Assembly (NCBI GenBank): GCA_026967495.1
Contig: CP114060.1
Location: 1,860,001 to 1,924,000, forward strand
Length of the DNA: 64,000 nucleotides
DNA from: Rouxiella badensis
Lineage (GTDB): Bacteria; Pseudomonadota; Gammaproteobacteria; Enterobacterales; Enterobacteriaceae
Direction: 5' to 3'
Part shown: positions 20,677 through 29,105 of the stretch, one piece after another
Layout of the letters: the number at the start of each line of letters is the position of its first letter
Numbering within the stretch: position 1 is the stretch's first letter
Translations under genes and position numbers: made by a program
Notes under the pieces: model-generated
What the model was told of the DNA's origin: nothing
The model's database searches: none
The model's input: only the letters and a program-made list of their open reading frames with translations

Positions 20677-21852
20677 TTATCCTCGTTTTGTCAGACCGAG
20701 TTTCACCAGCAGCATGCCGAGAAAAGCGCACACCGCTGCCAGCAAAAATACGCTGCGATAGCCCGCGTGGCCTGTGAGAATCCCTGCCAGAGGGCCTGTC
20801 AACGCATAGGCCAAATCTTGAAAGGCCGAAAATCCCCCCAATGCCGTACCTCTGGCCTCTGGCGGTACACGGCGCACTACCTCAACGCCAAGCGAAGGGA
20901 AGATAAGCGAACAGCCACAGCCAGTGAGCGCGGCACCAGCCAGCGCCATCAAGGGATTAACCGCCAGAAAAATCAGCAGCAGCCCGGCGCATTCCACCAG
21001 TAAGGAAAACTGTGCCACCTTAATGCCGCCCATCTTGTCCGGCAGGTTGCCAAAAGTCAGCCGGACGGCGATAAACGCACTGCCAAACGCCGTCAACGCA
21101 AAACCGGCATATGGCCAGCCAAATTGGGCAAAATAAAGGGTGACAAACACGCTGAGCACCGAGAACCCGATACCCTGTAGCATAAGGCCCAGACCCGGTC
21201 GCCAGATGAGCAGCCAAATAGCGCTGAGCAGCTGTCTTTTGCCAGTATGTACGGCAACCGGTGGTACGCCTTTGTCGATAACCAGCGCAATCAGCGGCAA
21301 TACCAACATCAGACCCGAGGCGGCGGCCATCCCCTGAGAGTGGTAAATTGCTAATCCCAACGGTGCACCGGCGGCCATCGCGCCATAGGTCGCCATTCCA
21401 TTCCAGGACATGACCTTACCCGCCAAACTGCTGCCAGCCAGCCCCATTCCCCAGGTCAGATTGCCGGTCAGTAACAGGCTTTCGCCCACGCCAAGCAGTA
21501 CGCGTCCGCCGATCAGTAGGCCGTAAGCCAGCGCGAGAGCATTTCCCGGCATCAACGCGGCAGCAAGCGTGGCAATGCCTGAACCCACGCAGCTGGCCAT
21601 GCCCAGAAAGGCGGTGCGCCGCGCGCCCTGATGATCGGCCCAGCGGCCTGCGGTACTTCGCGTGATAAGCGTGGTCAGAAATTGGGTACCGATGGCGATA
21701 CCGACCATCACGTCGTTCAGCCCTAGCTGTTGATGTACGTAAAGCGGAATAATCCCCAGCGGCAGGCCAATCGACAGATAGGCGACAAACATGCCGATAC
21801 TGAGCCGTAATAAAAGGCGGCGAGGGTGTGGCTCCTGAATTAATGTCGTCAT
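20677..21852 (-). CDS. MFS permease, YfcJ/YhhS (arabinose-efflux-like) type
   Basis: This is a 391-residue protein with 12 predicted membrane helices. The N-terminus SIGMFVAYLSIGLPLGIIPL, TRSTAGRWADHQGARRTAF in loop 2-3 and GESLLLTGNLTWGMG match the YfcJ/YhhS group of drug/sugar efflux permeases. The substrate is unknown. It sits between iolA and the iolC fusion in the same orientation, so it could export or import an inositol-pathway compound, but this group is found in many unrelated contexts. Confidence 0.85.
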   Translation of the reverse strand: MTTLIQEPHPRRLLLRLSIGMFVAYLSIGLPLGIIPLYVHQQLGLNDVMVGIAIGTQFLTTLITRSTAGRWADHQGARRTAFLGMASCVGSGIATLAAALMPGNALALAYGLLIGGRVLLGVGESLLLTGNLTWGMGLAGSSLAGKVMSWNGMATYGAMAAGAPLGLAIYHSQGMAAASGLMLVLPLIALVIDKGVPPVAVHTGKRQLLSAIWLLIWRPGLGLMLQGIGFSVLSVFVTLYFAQFGWPYAGFALTAFGSAFIAVRLTFGNLPDKMGGIKVAQFSLLVECAGLLLIFLAVNPLMALAGAALTGCGCSLIFPSLGVEVVRRVPPEARGTALGGFSAFQDLAYALTGPLAGILTGHAGYRSVFLLAAVCAFLGMLLVKLGLTKRG

Positions 21853-21918
21853 CGGCGGAACCCATTGTGGTTAATGAATGACATGAGCGGTTAAATGCGA
21901 CAAAGCTGAAAATAGCGA

Positions 21919-21948
21919 GGGCCTGACTGTCGAGCGGAAGTCAGGCCC
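21919..21948 (-). terminator. Hairpin downstream of the iolC fusion gene
   Basis: A perfect 10-bp inverted repeat, GGGCCTGACT and AGTCAGGCCC, lies 13 nt beyond the minus-strand stop at 21962. The trailing T-run is weak (ATTTT ten bases on), so efficiency is uncertain. Confidence 0.6.
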
Positions 21949-21961
21949 CAAGGGCAGAGTA

Positions 21962-23887
21962 TTAGCGATGGCTAGCCGGGCGATATTCACGCCAGTATTT
22001 GATGAGCGTGAGGTAACGCTGCTTCACGTCGTTAATCAGTTCTTCATCATTAAACTTGTTTGCCAGCCACTGGCGGGAGGATTCGCCAAAGATGGTGCGT
22101 CCTACCGCAAAGCCTTTGACCCATGGAATATCTGCTGCGGCCGCAAAGCCGGTTTTCAGCGTAGATTCTGGTGCGTCGAGGCCGAGGATCAGAATGCCGC
22201 GGCAATCAGGATCGTTGTTGTCGATAAGCTGACCTATCGCTTTCCAGCCTTCGACACTTTGCGCAGGAAGTTTCCACCAGTCAGGCTGGATCCCGAGGGA
22301 GTAGAAGCGCTCAACGGTCTGGGCATAATATTTCTCGTCCTGGAAGGGACTGTCGCTCGGAAGGATAATCTCAAGCAGCAGCTCGTGGCCGGACTTGCAG
22401 CACGCCTGGTAAACTTCCAGCGCCAAGGCCTCCTGTTCTTCACGCAGTGCAGCATCGTCTTTTGGATGGTAGAACATCAGGCATTTCACCACGTGTTCCA
22501 GCGGCCAATCGATCAGCTGCGAACCAATGTTCCCGTGTTCAAGGCGCAGAGGACGCGAACTCGGCAGTTCAATCGGGCGACCAATCCACCAGCCTTCGCC
22601 GGTAATGGCATTCAGTGCGTTCTGTCCGAAGGTCGTGTCGGCAAGAATACCGCTGTTGTTACGCAGCCCGGCCTCTTTAGCCGCCTGACGCGCACCCTCG
22701 AGCAGCAATACTTTCAAACGCGGGATCTCGTTGACGTTAGCGCCGACTTCCTGCGCCATGTCCACAAGCTGTTTACGGTGGTCGAAGGCGAAGATGCACA
22801 GTTCTGGCCAATGCTGCTTGCGGGTGGTGACCCGATGCAGGTGGTTCAGGCGGGCGTCTTTGTCTGGCTGCGGCACAGATTTGTCACGCAGCAGATAGTC
22901 GTCCAACTCTTTTTTGGTTGGCATGGCGGGCGCACAGCCGTGGCGTGAAACCACCAGCGCACCGCAGGCGTTGGCGTAGCGGCAGGCTTGTTCCCAGCCT
23001 TCGTCATTGAGATAACCGCGCAGCAGGCCTGACATGAAGGCGTCGCCCGCCCCCAGTACGTTCAGCACTTCGACACGAACGCCGGTTTGCAGTTTTACCT
23101 CATCCCAGGACGTGGGGATCTGCTCTTCAAATACCGAGCAGCCTAATGCACCGCGTTTGCAGACCAGGGTGGCATCGGTCAGTTCACGAACGCGCGCCAG
23201 GGCGGTCAGGGTATCGGTGCTGCCGCCTGCGATGTGGAACTCTTCTTCCGTCCCGACAATCAGGTCAAAGTGATGCAGCACCTCTTGAATCTCGCGGGTG
23301 ACCTTCTCGGATGAAACAAAGCGGGTTTCACCGTCACCCAGCGCGGTCAGGCCCCACAGCACCGGACGATAGTCGATGTCCAGCGCCCGACGCAGGCCGT
23401 GTTTTTTGGCATAGTCCAGCGCGGTCAACACCGCCTGGCGGGTATCGGGATGCGAAAGGTGTGTTCCGGTGATAGCCAGAGCGCGCGAAGAAGCGATGTA
23501 GTCTTCGCTGATGTCCTGTGGCTTCAGCGCCATGTCGGCACAATTATCGCGGTAGAAGATAAGCGGGAAAGTGTCTTGATCCTTGATGCCCAGCAGCACC
23601 AGGCCGGTCAGACGATCTTTATCGGTAATCAGATATTGGGTATCGACGCCGACGCGGGTTAACTCTTCGCGCAGGAAACGTCCCATGTGTTCATCGCCGA
23701 CGCGGGCGAGCATGCCGGAGCGCAGCCCCTGAATAGCCGTTCCGTAAGCCACATTACCCGACGATCCGCCGAGGTATTTGGCAAAGGAGCTTGCATCTTC
23801 CAGGCGGGCGCCAATTTGCTGCGCATACAGATCGACGGCGATACGTCCCAAACAGATAACATCCAGTTTCTTTTGCACGTTGTTCAT
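21962..23887 (-). CDS. iolC: 5-Dehydro-2-deoxygluconokinase fused to DUF2090 (aldolase-like) domain
   Basis: This 641-residue bifunctional protein has a PfkB kinase domain (about 1-330) with GGSSGNVAYGTA, the anion-hole/catalytic GAGDAF at 279-284, and ALDIDYRPVLWG. It phosphorylates 5-dehydro-2-deoxygluconate. The C-terminal DUF2090 domain (about 345-641: CIFAFDHRKQLVDMA, GILADTTFGQNAL, ILGLDAPESTL, FAVGRTIFGESSRQWL) is a class I aldolase-like barrel, thought to replace IolJ by cleaving the kinase product to dihydroxyacetone phosphate and malonic semialdehyde. No separate iolJ is present, which fits. The gene is intact. It is separated from the upstream porter by a terminator and 323 nt. Confidence 0.93.
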   Translation of the reverse strand: MNNVQKKLDVICLGRIAVDLYAQQIGARLEDASSFAKYLGGSSGNVAYGTAIQGLRSGMLARVGDEHMGRFLREELTRVGVDTQYLITDKDRLTGLVLLGIKDQDTFPLIFYRDNCADMALKPQDISEDYIASSRALAITGTHLSHPDTRQAVLTALDYAKKHGLRRALDIDYRPVLWGLTALGDGETRFVSSEKVTREIQEVLHHFDLIVGTEEEFHIAGGSTDTLTALARVRELTDATLVCKRGALGCSVFEEQIPTSWDEVKLQTGVRVEVLNVLGAGDAFMSGLLRGYLNDEGWEQACRYANACGALVVSRHGCAPAMPTKKELDDYLLRDKSVPQPDKDARLNHLHRVTTRKQHWPELCIFAFDHRKQLVDMAQEVGANVNEIPRLKVLLLEGARQAAKEAGLRNNSGILADTTFGQNALNAITGEGWWIGRPIELPSSRPLRLEHGNIGSQLIDWPLEHVVKCLMFYHPKDDAALREEQEALALEVYQACCKSGHELLLEIILPSDSPFQDEKYYAQTVERFYSLGIQPDWWKLPAQSVEGWKAIGQLIDNNDPDCRGILILGLDAPESTLKTGFAAAADIPWVKGFAVGRTIFGESSRQWLANKFNDEELINDVKQRYLTLIKYWREYRPASHR

Positions 23888-23941
23888 CTTCCTATCCTCA
23901 ACCCAAGCTGAATGGCCTTTAAAGTATATTAAGGATTAATA

Positions 23942-23966
23942 ATTTCATTTTCAATATAAATGAAAT
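23942..23966. promoter_or_regulatory. Perfect inverted repeat upstream of iolC, candidate operator
   Basis: ATTTCATTT at 23942-23950 and AAATGAAAT at 23958-23966 are perfectly inverted around 7 nt, 55 nt before the iolC start. Another AATGAAATGAAAT run lies near 24097-24109. It resembles repeats near iolG and iolR. Binding by IolR is inference. Confidence 0.45.
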
Positions 23967-24154
23967 ATTTTAACGCATTGTTTTTATGATGTTGCTCACA
24001 AATTATCATATTGGTGAAAGGTTTAATCTTGCGTTATTTTGTTAATTTTTTGTTTTTTATAGAAAATAAATTAAATTGTGAACCCACTGGCAAAATGAAA
24101 TGAAATATCCTGTTTTGACATTTTTAATTCATTTTATGTCTATCCCATAAACAA

Positions 24155-24189
24155 ATGGCCCGGACTCTCATGATGAGGAGCCGGGCCAT
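24155..24189 (-). terminator. Intrinsic terminator after second sugar porter
   Basis: ATGGCCCGG at 24155-24163 and CCGGGCCAT at 24181-24189 form a 9-bp stem 22 nt beyond the stop at 24211, followed on the minus strand by TTGTTTA. Confidence 0.7.
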
Positions 24190-24210
24190 CTGGTCAGGTC
24201 AAAGGAACGC

Positions 24211-25677
24211 TTATTTTATGCCATCACCCAGGGGGCCGATGTTTTCGCCATGAACCGGTTCAACGTCGTCTTCGATATCGCGACCATAGTATTTTCTCAA
24301 CACGATGGCTTCGATTCTTTCTAACGGAACGTTAGCTGTTTCAGGTACATAGCGATAAGTAAACAGGAACATCAGCAACGAGAAGCCCGAGAACAGCAGC
24401 AGCGGGAACCCACCGTGAAACACCTGCTGCAGGTAGGGGTTGCTGTTCATGATAGGGAAGGTGGTGCTGACGGCAAAGTTAGCGACAGACAGCGAGCACA
24501 CCGAAATACCTACGCAGATAGAGCGAATTTCCATCGGGAAGATTTCGCCCAACACGGTCCAGATAACCTGACCCCAGGTGATACCAAACAAAAACATAAA
24601 AGCAAACAGACCCAATACAGAGTATACCCCTGCGAAGCGCAGATAGAATGCGGCGAAGGAGTAGGCCAGACAAACCGTCGAAGCGAGTGCGCCCCACAGC
24701 AGCAGTTTACGTCGCCCCACTTTATCCAGCAGAAACATGCCCACTACGACACCAAGGAACTGCGCAAAGGCCAGCACGAAGGCCAGGAACATTGCAGTGT
24801 TGTTATCGCTGGAGATATTTTTCATCAACGTAGGGCCAAAATACTGAATGACGTTTACGCCGCTCAGTTGGTTACCCAAGGCAAGGCCAATACCAATGAT
24901 TAACAGAGGAAAGGTTTTTTTATTCAGTGTGAATTTAGCTTTTACCGTACTGTGGATATCGGTCTTAATTGAATCTTTGATTTCACCAAACACGGTTTTG
25001 GCATGTTCAAGGTTTGAAATTTTACCCAGGGTAGTCAGCGCTTCTTTATCGCGACCCTTAAATACGCTCCAGCGTGGCGATTCGGGGATAAACGAGATAA
25101 ACACCAGTAAAGCGATGCAGGGAACCAGCGCCGAGGAAAGGATTAGACGCCAGCCGGTATCCACTAAAACGGCGGAGGTCATTGATTTACTGATGAAGAA
25201 GTTGGTCAGCATCACCACGCTTTGACCGCCCACACAGCAAATAGAGTAAAGCGCGGTGGTTCGACCGCGATATCTTGAAGGAGAAAGTTCCGCCAGATAA
25301 ATGGGAGAAATCACGCAGGCCAAACCAATAGCGAGTCCGCCAATCAACCTGAACAAAATAAAGACGGTGAAGTTATGTGCCAGCGCTGTGCCGACAATGG
25401 ACACCGCGAAAATAATGGCAGTCACGCAAAGTGAACGCTTTCTGCCGAAATGGTCACTTATTTTTGGCGCAACCAGACAGCCGATGAGGCTTGATACTTG
25501 AATACAGGACACTGCCCAACCGGTTTCTGCCGGGCCGAGCTGGAAGTAAGCACTGAGTGGTTCAATCGCCCCTGAAATGATTGAGCTGTCGTATCCCATC
25601 AGCAGGCCCCCAAAAGCAGCGACGGTGCAACAAAGCATCAGGTAGACCAGGTTGTAATGAGTCTTGTTTGTAGCCAT
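24211..25677 (-). CDS. MFS sugar porter, second probable inositol transporter
   Basis: This 488-residue, 12-helix transporter has sugar-porter signatures: FGGLLMGYDSSIISGAIEPL, DHFGRKR, LSPSRYRGRTTALY, PESPRWSVFKGR, QLSGVNVIQYFGP, DKVGRRK and PETANVPLERIE. It is clearly divergent from the iolT-type protein at 13094. Position beside the iolC fusion suggests inositol or an isomer or methyl ether (scyllo-inositol, pinitol). The sequence alone cannot say. It has its own 5' spacer and 3' terminator, so it is probably monocistronic. GGAGGG lies just before the ATG. Confidence 0.82.
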   Translation of the reverse strand: MATNKTHYNLVYLMLCCTVAAFGGLLMGYDSSIISGAIEPLSAYFQLGPAETGWAVSCIQVSSLIGCLVAPKISDHFGRKRSLCVTAIIFAVSIVGTALAHNFTVFILFRLIGGLAIGLACVISPIYLAELSPSRYRGRTTALYSICCVGGQSVVMLTNFFISKSMTSAVLVDTGWRLILSSALVPCIALLVFISFIPESPRWSVFKGRDKEALTTLGKISNLEHAKTVFGEIKDSIKTDIHSTVKAKFTLNKKTFPLLIIGIGLALGNQLSGVNVIQYFGPTLMKNISSDNNTAMFLAFVLAFAQFLGVVVGMFLLDKVGRRKLLLWGALASTVCLAYSFAAFYLRFAGVYSVLGLFAFMFLFGITWGQVIWTVLGEIFPMEIRSICVGISVCSLSVANFAVSTTFPIMNSNPYLQQVFHGGFPLLLFSGFSLLMFLFTYRYVPETANVPLERIEAIVLRKYYGRDIEDDVEPVHGENIGPLGDGIK

Positions 25678-26241
25678 TTTTACCCTCCCTTTTCACATTC
25701 AGTAGCGCACTCAATTGCGAAAGGATTCTGTACAGGTTAATGAGACATTCTATAAAAAATTGCTTTTTTTGAAATAAAAATTCGCAAATGAATATTAGTG
25801 AATTATATGTTTCATTAATGTGAGGGGGGCGACAATTTAAAAAATAGTCTCGTTTTATGAAGAAAATTTTATCATTATGTTTTTAAAGTATTTTATGTGA
25901 ATTTTATTGCGAAGGCGGGAATAATTTGTGACGTGGTCGATGTTTTTATTGTGTTAACCTGGCTAAAAAGCGCTGTATAAAATGAGCCAAAGCCTGACAT
26001 TAATTTTCGAAAAGACTCCTCAAATATAAGGACTTTCTATTGAGTTACCCGTAGCCAAAACCGCGGCTGCATAGCTTTGCCGAACGTAAACGGGTCAACG
26101 CCTTTTTACCTGCACCTTAAACAGCCACATGCAGTGACGCTGAATTATTTGCCGCATGATGATGGCTGTCAGTGACAGTAAGTGAAAGATTTATTCGGAA
26201 TGGCAAAGTGTGCCTGCGATGAGGTTATTTAGGCGCATGTT
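25678..26241. other. Long intergenic stretch, no gene seen
   Basis: This region is AT-rich near the porter and more balanced beyond 25980. It includes AATGAA (25787) and TTCATT (25811) inverted around 18 nt, a loose relative of the iol repeats. I found no tRNA, no convincing RNA gene and no frame with a ribosome binding site before 26242. Confidence 0.45.
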
Positions 26242-26337
26242 TCAGGCCATAAGCAGATAAGTGGCATAACCGACGATGCCCCAAAATGTTAATGAAGAGC
26301 ATACCATTCCGATCCAGACTTTACCTTTAAAGGTCAT
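26242..26337 (-). CDS. Small single-pass membrane protein, YmiA-like
   Basis: This 31-residue frame starts MTFKGKVWIGMVCSSLTF and ends WGIVGYATYLLMA. A short basic N-terminus precedes one hydrophobic helix. The pattern Lys-x-x-W-x5-S-x4-FW resembles the E. coli YmiA family of tiny membrane proteins. AGAGAAATT precedes the ATG as a weak ribosome binding site. It is isolated between the porter and yneE. It is too short for statistical support, and the family link is from memory. Confidence 0.5.
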   Translation of the reverse strand: MTFKGKVWIGMVCSSLTFWGIVGYATYLLMA

Positions 26338-26591
26338 TTTAAATTTCTCTTAACTAATTGAGTTGGCTTGAGTTAACCGATAATTTATCTGTCTGATCCT
26401 CCTGATGCACTTTGTTTGGCCTTAAAATAAGACTTCCACAGCAATATTCAGAAATTTTGAGCGCTTATTGCAATATTGAGGCAAGCATTAACGGCCTTAA
26501 AGAAACCTTAATTGCCTTAGTTTCTTGATTGATATTATTCAAATGAATCTGCTATAACACAGACTTAACCCCCTAATTTAATTCCTGCTCT

Positions 26592-27509
26592 ATGATTGTC
26601 AGACCCCATCAACATTGGTTCCGAAGATTGTTCGTTTGGCACGGCTCTGTGCTGTCCGAGATCTTATTTCGTTTAAGCTTGAATCTGGCGATGTCGGTAG
26701 TCGCTATTCTCTGCTTCCAGTGGTACGAAGCCCTTGGCGTCAAGCTGACGTTGGCTCCCTTTAGCCTGCTGGGCGTCGCGATCGCCATCTTCCTCGGTTT
26801 TCGCAACAGCGTCAGCTATGCGCGTTTCACCGAGGCGCGAGTACTTTGGGGAAGTTTGCTGATTGTTAATCGCTCTCTATTAAGACAGGTTAAAAGCATT
26901 CTGCCGCAGCGTCCTGAACTGGCGCAGGAGTTTGCAGCACTGCTGATAGCCTTCAGTTATTGCCTGAAACATCAGCTGCGCGGGACGTCAATGCGTGAAG
27001 ATTTGGCTCGTCTTTTGCCAAATCACGACCTGAAGTCGCTGGAGAGCAGCGCGTCGCCCTGTAATCGAATCCTGCTGCTAATTGGGCAGTGGCTGGGAGA
27101 GCGCCGTCAGGCGGGTGAGGTGTCGGACATTCTGTTTCAGAGCGTTGACCAAAATATTAATCAGCTGTCTTCTGTGCTGGCGGGCTGCGAGCGTATTTCT
27201 AATACGCCTATTCCGTTTGCCTACAGCCTGATTGTGCATCGCACGGTCTATCTGTTTTGTTCGCTGTTGCCTTTCGCGCTGGTGCCTGATTTGCACTACA
27301 TGACGCCGCTGGTTTCGGTATTTATTTCCTATACCTTTATCTCGCTGGATGCGCTGGCGGAAGAACTGGAAGATCCGTTCGGCACGGCACCGAACGACCT
27401 ACCGTTGAACGCAATGTGCAACGTTATTGAAATCAATCTTCGTGAAATGAATGACGAAACGAACCTTCCGCAAAGACTGCGACCGGATAAACAGTTCCAG
27501 CTAAACTGA
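26592..27509 (+). CDS. yneE: Bestrophin-family membrane channel protein YneE
   Basis: This 305-residue inner-membrane protein starts MIVRPHQHWFRRLFVWHGSV and contains FLGFRNSVSYARFTEARVLWG and the conserved DALAEELEDPFGTAPNDLPL, near-identical in wording to E. coli YneE. Bacterial bestrophins form pentameric ion channels (KpBest conducts cations). Four hydrophobic segments are visible, two at each end. It converges on the SelW-like gene with a 1-nt gap. Confidence 0.93.
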   Translation: MIVRPHQHWFRRLFVWHGSVLSEILFRLSLNLAMSVVAILCFQWYEALGVKLTLAPFSLLGVAIAIFLGFRNSVSYARFTEARVLWGSLLIVNRSLLRQVKSILPQRPELAQEFAALLIAFSYCLKHQLRGTSMREDLARLLPNHDLKSLESSASPCNRILLLIGQWLGERRQAGEVSDILFQSVDQNINQLSSVLAGCERISNTPIPFAYSLIVHRTVYLFCSLLPFALVPDLHYMTPLVSVFISYTFISLDALAEELEDPFGTAPNDLPLNAMCNVIEINLREMNDETNLPQRLRPDKQFQLN

Positions 27510-27510
27510 T

Positions 27511-27804
27511 TTATTTGTCAATCTTCTTACCCTCAATATGACCCAGTGAGCGCTCAGGAAAACAGATATCTCGCACCCTTTGTTTTATCTGGGCGGCATC
27601 TGGAAAGCCGCCGTCTCGTTTGCGTTCCCAAAGAATGTGGTCATCGAGGGTAATTTCATAAATACCGCCGGTGCCTGGCATGAGTGTCACGGAGGCGAGA
27701 TCGGTACTGAAGGAGTTCAGCAGCTCCTGTGCCATCCAGGCTGCGCGCAGCAGCCAGTTGCACTGTGAGCAGTATTTGATGGTAACAGTGGGGCGTTTTT
27801 CCAT
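27511..27804 (-). CDS. SelT/SelW/SelH (Rdx) family protein
   Basis: This is a 97-residue thioredoxin-like protein. The CxxC redox motif is in KYCSQCNWLLRAAWMAQELL near the N-terminus, followed by the GTGGIYEITLDD strand and WERKRDGGFPDA. This is the cysteine-containing bacterial form of selenoprotein W. The function in bacteria is not established; a thiol redox role is expected. It stands alone. Confidence 0.88.
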   Translation of the reverse strand: MEKRPTVTIKYCSQCNWLLRAAWMAQELLNSFSTDLASVTLMPGTGGIYEITLDDHILWERKRDGGFPDAAQIKQRVRDICFPERSLGHIEGKKIDK

Positions 27805-28050
27805 GTGGATGGCTTCCGTTAAAGTGAATGAATCCTCGAATTCTCTACCGCAATAATCTAAATCGTTCTCGCCTTACGAGCAATGTGCAGTGTTTTAGGC
27901 CATGAAGGCGGAATTTTGCATCACAATATGCTGAAGAAACGCTCAATATGAGATACATCTGGTAACAGTTGCTTAAATAAGTAAATGATAATGATTATTA
28001 ATCGTAAATCCTCTTCATGAGATTTATCTTAAATGGTATTATCTCTTCAA

Positions 28051-28112
28051 CCCCCTTATACAGAGCTAACGCCGTTTCAAGCGAGTGCCGGAGATAAGCG
28101 CCGGAAGGGGGG
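28051..28112. repeat. Dispersed ~60-bp intergenic repeat, copy 1
   Basis: The element has inverted ends CCCCCTT/AAGGGGG and a GC-rich core beginning GAGCTAACGCCGTTTCAAGC and ending GATAAGCGCCGG. It is almost identical over 43 nt (two mismatches) to the element at 58070-58128. It lies between the SelW-like gene and osmC. Confidence 0.75.
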
Positions 28113-28149
28113 ATCCTTCCGGCTGCCTTTCCCAATGCGGTTAAGCGTC

Positions 28150-28178
28150 TATACTTAGTTCTGTGTTAAACAGAACAG
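28150..28178 (+). promoter_or_regulatory. osmC promoter region
   Basis: CTATACTT at 28149-28156 fits an extended -10 of the stationary-phase (RpoS) type. It is followed by the inverted repeat GTTCTG-N7-CAGAAC at 28158-28176 and then the GAGG ribosome binding site. RpoS control is inferred from E. coli osmC. Confidence 0.5.
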
Positions 28179-28186
28179 AGGAAATT

Positions 28187-28621
28187 ATGGCGACTATTCA
28201 TAAGTATGGACAGGCTCACTGGGAAGGCGACATCAAGAAAGGCAAAGGGACCATCACCACTGAAAGCGGTGCGCTGAAAGACCAGCCTTACGGGTTTAAT
28301 ACTCGCTTCGAGGGTAAACCTGGCTCCAACCCGGAAGAGTTGATTGGCGCTGCACACGCAGCCTGTTTCTCGATGGCACTTTCTCTTATCCTCGGCGAGG
28401 CGGGTTTTACGCCGGAAGGCATTGATACCAAGGCCACGGTTTCACTCGATAAAGTGGACGGCGGCTTTGCCATAACGGCTATTAAGCTGGACAGTGCGGT
28501 TAAACTGCCGGGTATTCCCGAGGACAAATTCGACGAGCTGATTAAGAAAGCGAAAGCAGGTTGCCCTGTGTCGAAGGTTCTGAATGCTGAAATTACGTTA
28601 GAGTACAAACTCCATAACTAG
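28187..28621 (+). CDS. osmC: Osmotically inducible peroxiredoxin OsmC
   Basis: It reduces organic hydroperoxides through a peroxidatic cysteine pair. This 144-residue protein starts MATIHKYGQAHWEGDIKKGK and follows E. coli OsmC throughout. The two catalytic cysteines are in AAHAACFSMALSL and KAKAGCPVSKVL. Start 28187 has GAGGAA upstream; the in-frame ATG at 28163 lies inside the promoter repeat. It is monocistronic, facing the DCC gene across a shared hairpin. Confidence 0.95.
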   Translation: MATIHKYGQAHWEGDIKKGKGTITTESGALKDQPYGFNTRFEGKPGSNPEELIGAAHAACFSMALSLILGEAGFTPEGIDTKATVSLDKVDGGFAITAIKLDSAVKLPGIPEDKFDELIKKAKAGCPVSKVLNAEITLEYKLHN

Positions 28622-28628
28622 GCTTCCT

Positions 28629-28654
28629 ATGACCACTGAGCTCTCAGTGGTCAT
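28629..28654. terminator. Convergent hairpin between osmC and the DCC gene
   Basis: ATGACCACTGAG and CTCAGTGGTCAT form a perfect 12-bp stem with a 2-nt centre. The second arm overlaps the last codons of the DCC gene. There is no strong T-run, so it may act as a bidirectional barrier or an mRNA 3' stabiliser. Confidence 0.55.
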
Positions 28655-29105
28655 CATTCCCTCTATCGTCATCCTCGATAAATCGCCCCTGATGATCGGA
28701 CTGCAACTTTTTTACGCTGTCATAACGACCCCATAGCCGGTAGCGGTTAAGGGCGATGCGATTATAGCAGGCGTCTCTGAGCGGCAGCGGCAATCGGCGC
28801 AGTGCTGTGAGCATACGCCACGGCCACGGCAGAAAGGACATCACCCGAAATATGGCTTCTGAACGTTTATACAGGTTTTCGCCGTCGATGAGCACGAGAG
28901 TGTTGACGTTCTGCGGGGATAATCCGGCCCATTTCAGCAACGCCTCTCCTGCCTCGGATTGTACGGCGACAAGGCGCACACTGTGATTTTTATCATGACG
29001 AATCAGGAAGTTGACCCACCCATTGCACAGTCGGCAGACGCCGTCATAAATCACGACGCGCTCGCCTTGACGTAAGTAAGGGGCAGGCCCCGGCGTGGTC
29101 ATCAT
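28644..29105 (-). CDS. DCC-family thiol-disulfide oxidoreductase (DUF393)
   Basis: This is a 153-residue predicted thioredoxin-like protein with the diagnostic VIYDGVCRLCNGWVNFL (DxxCxxC) near the N-terminus and FRVMSFLPWPWRM. Family members are putative redox proteins of unknown partner. The ATG overlaps the yeeO stop as ATGA, so the two genes are translationally coupled. Confidence 0.88.
   Translation of the reverse strand: MMTTPGPAPYLRQGERVVIYDGVCRLCNGWVNFLIRHDKNHSVRLVAVQSEAGEALLKWAGLSPQNVNTLVLIDGENLYKRSEAIFRVMSFLPWPWRMLTALRRLPLPLRDACYNRIALNRYRLWGRYDSVKKLQSDHQGRFIEDDDRGNDDH

Larger units (their letters stand above)
23888..24210. promoter_or_regulatory. Very AT-rich spacer upstream of iolC
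   Basis: This 323-nt region has no gene. It carries the inverted repeat at 23942-23966, the presumed iolC promoter, and at its far end the terminator of the upstream porter. Confidence 0.5.

Noticed and set aside
21968..22948. 326-codon plus-strand frame
   Set aside because: Entirely antisense to the intact iolC fusion gene; codon mirror of a GC-rich coding sequence.
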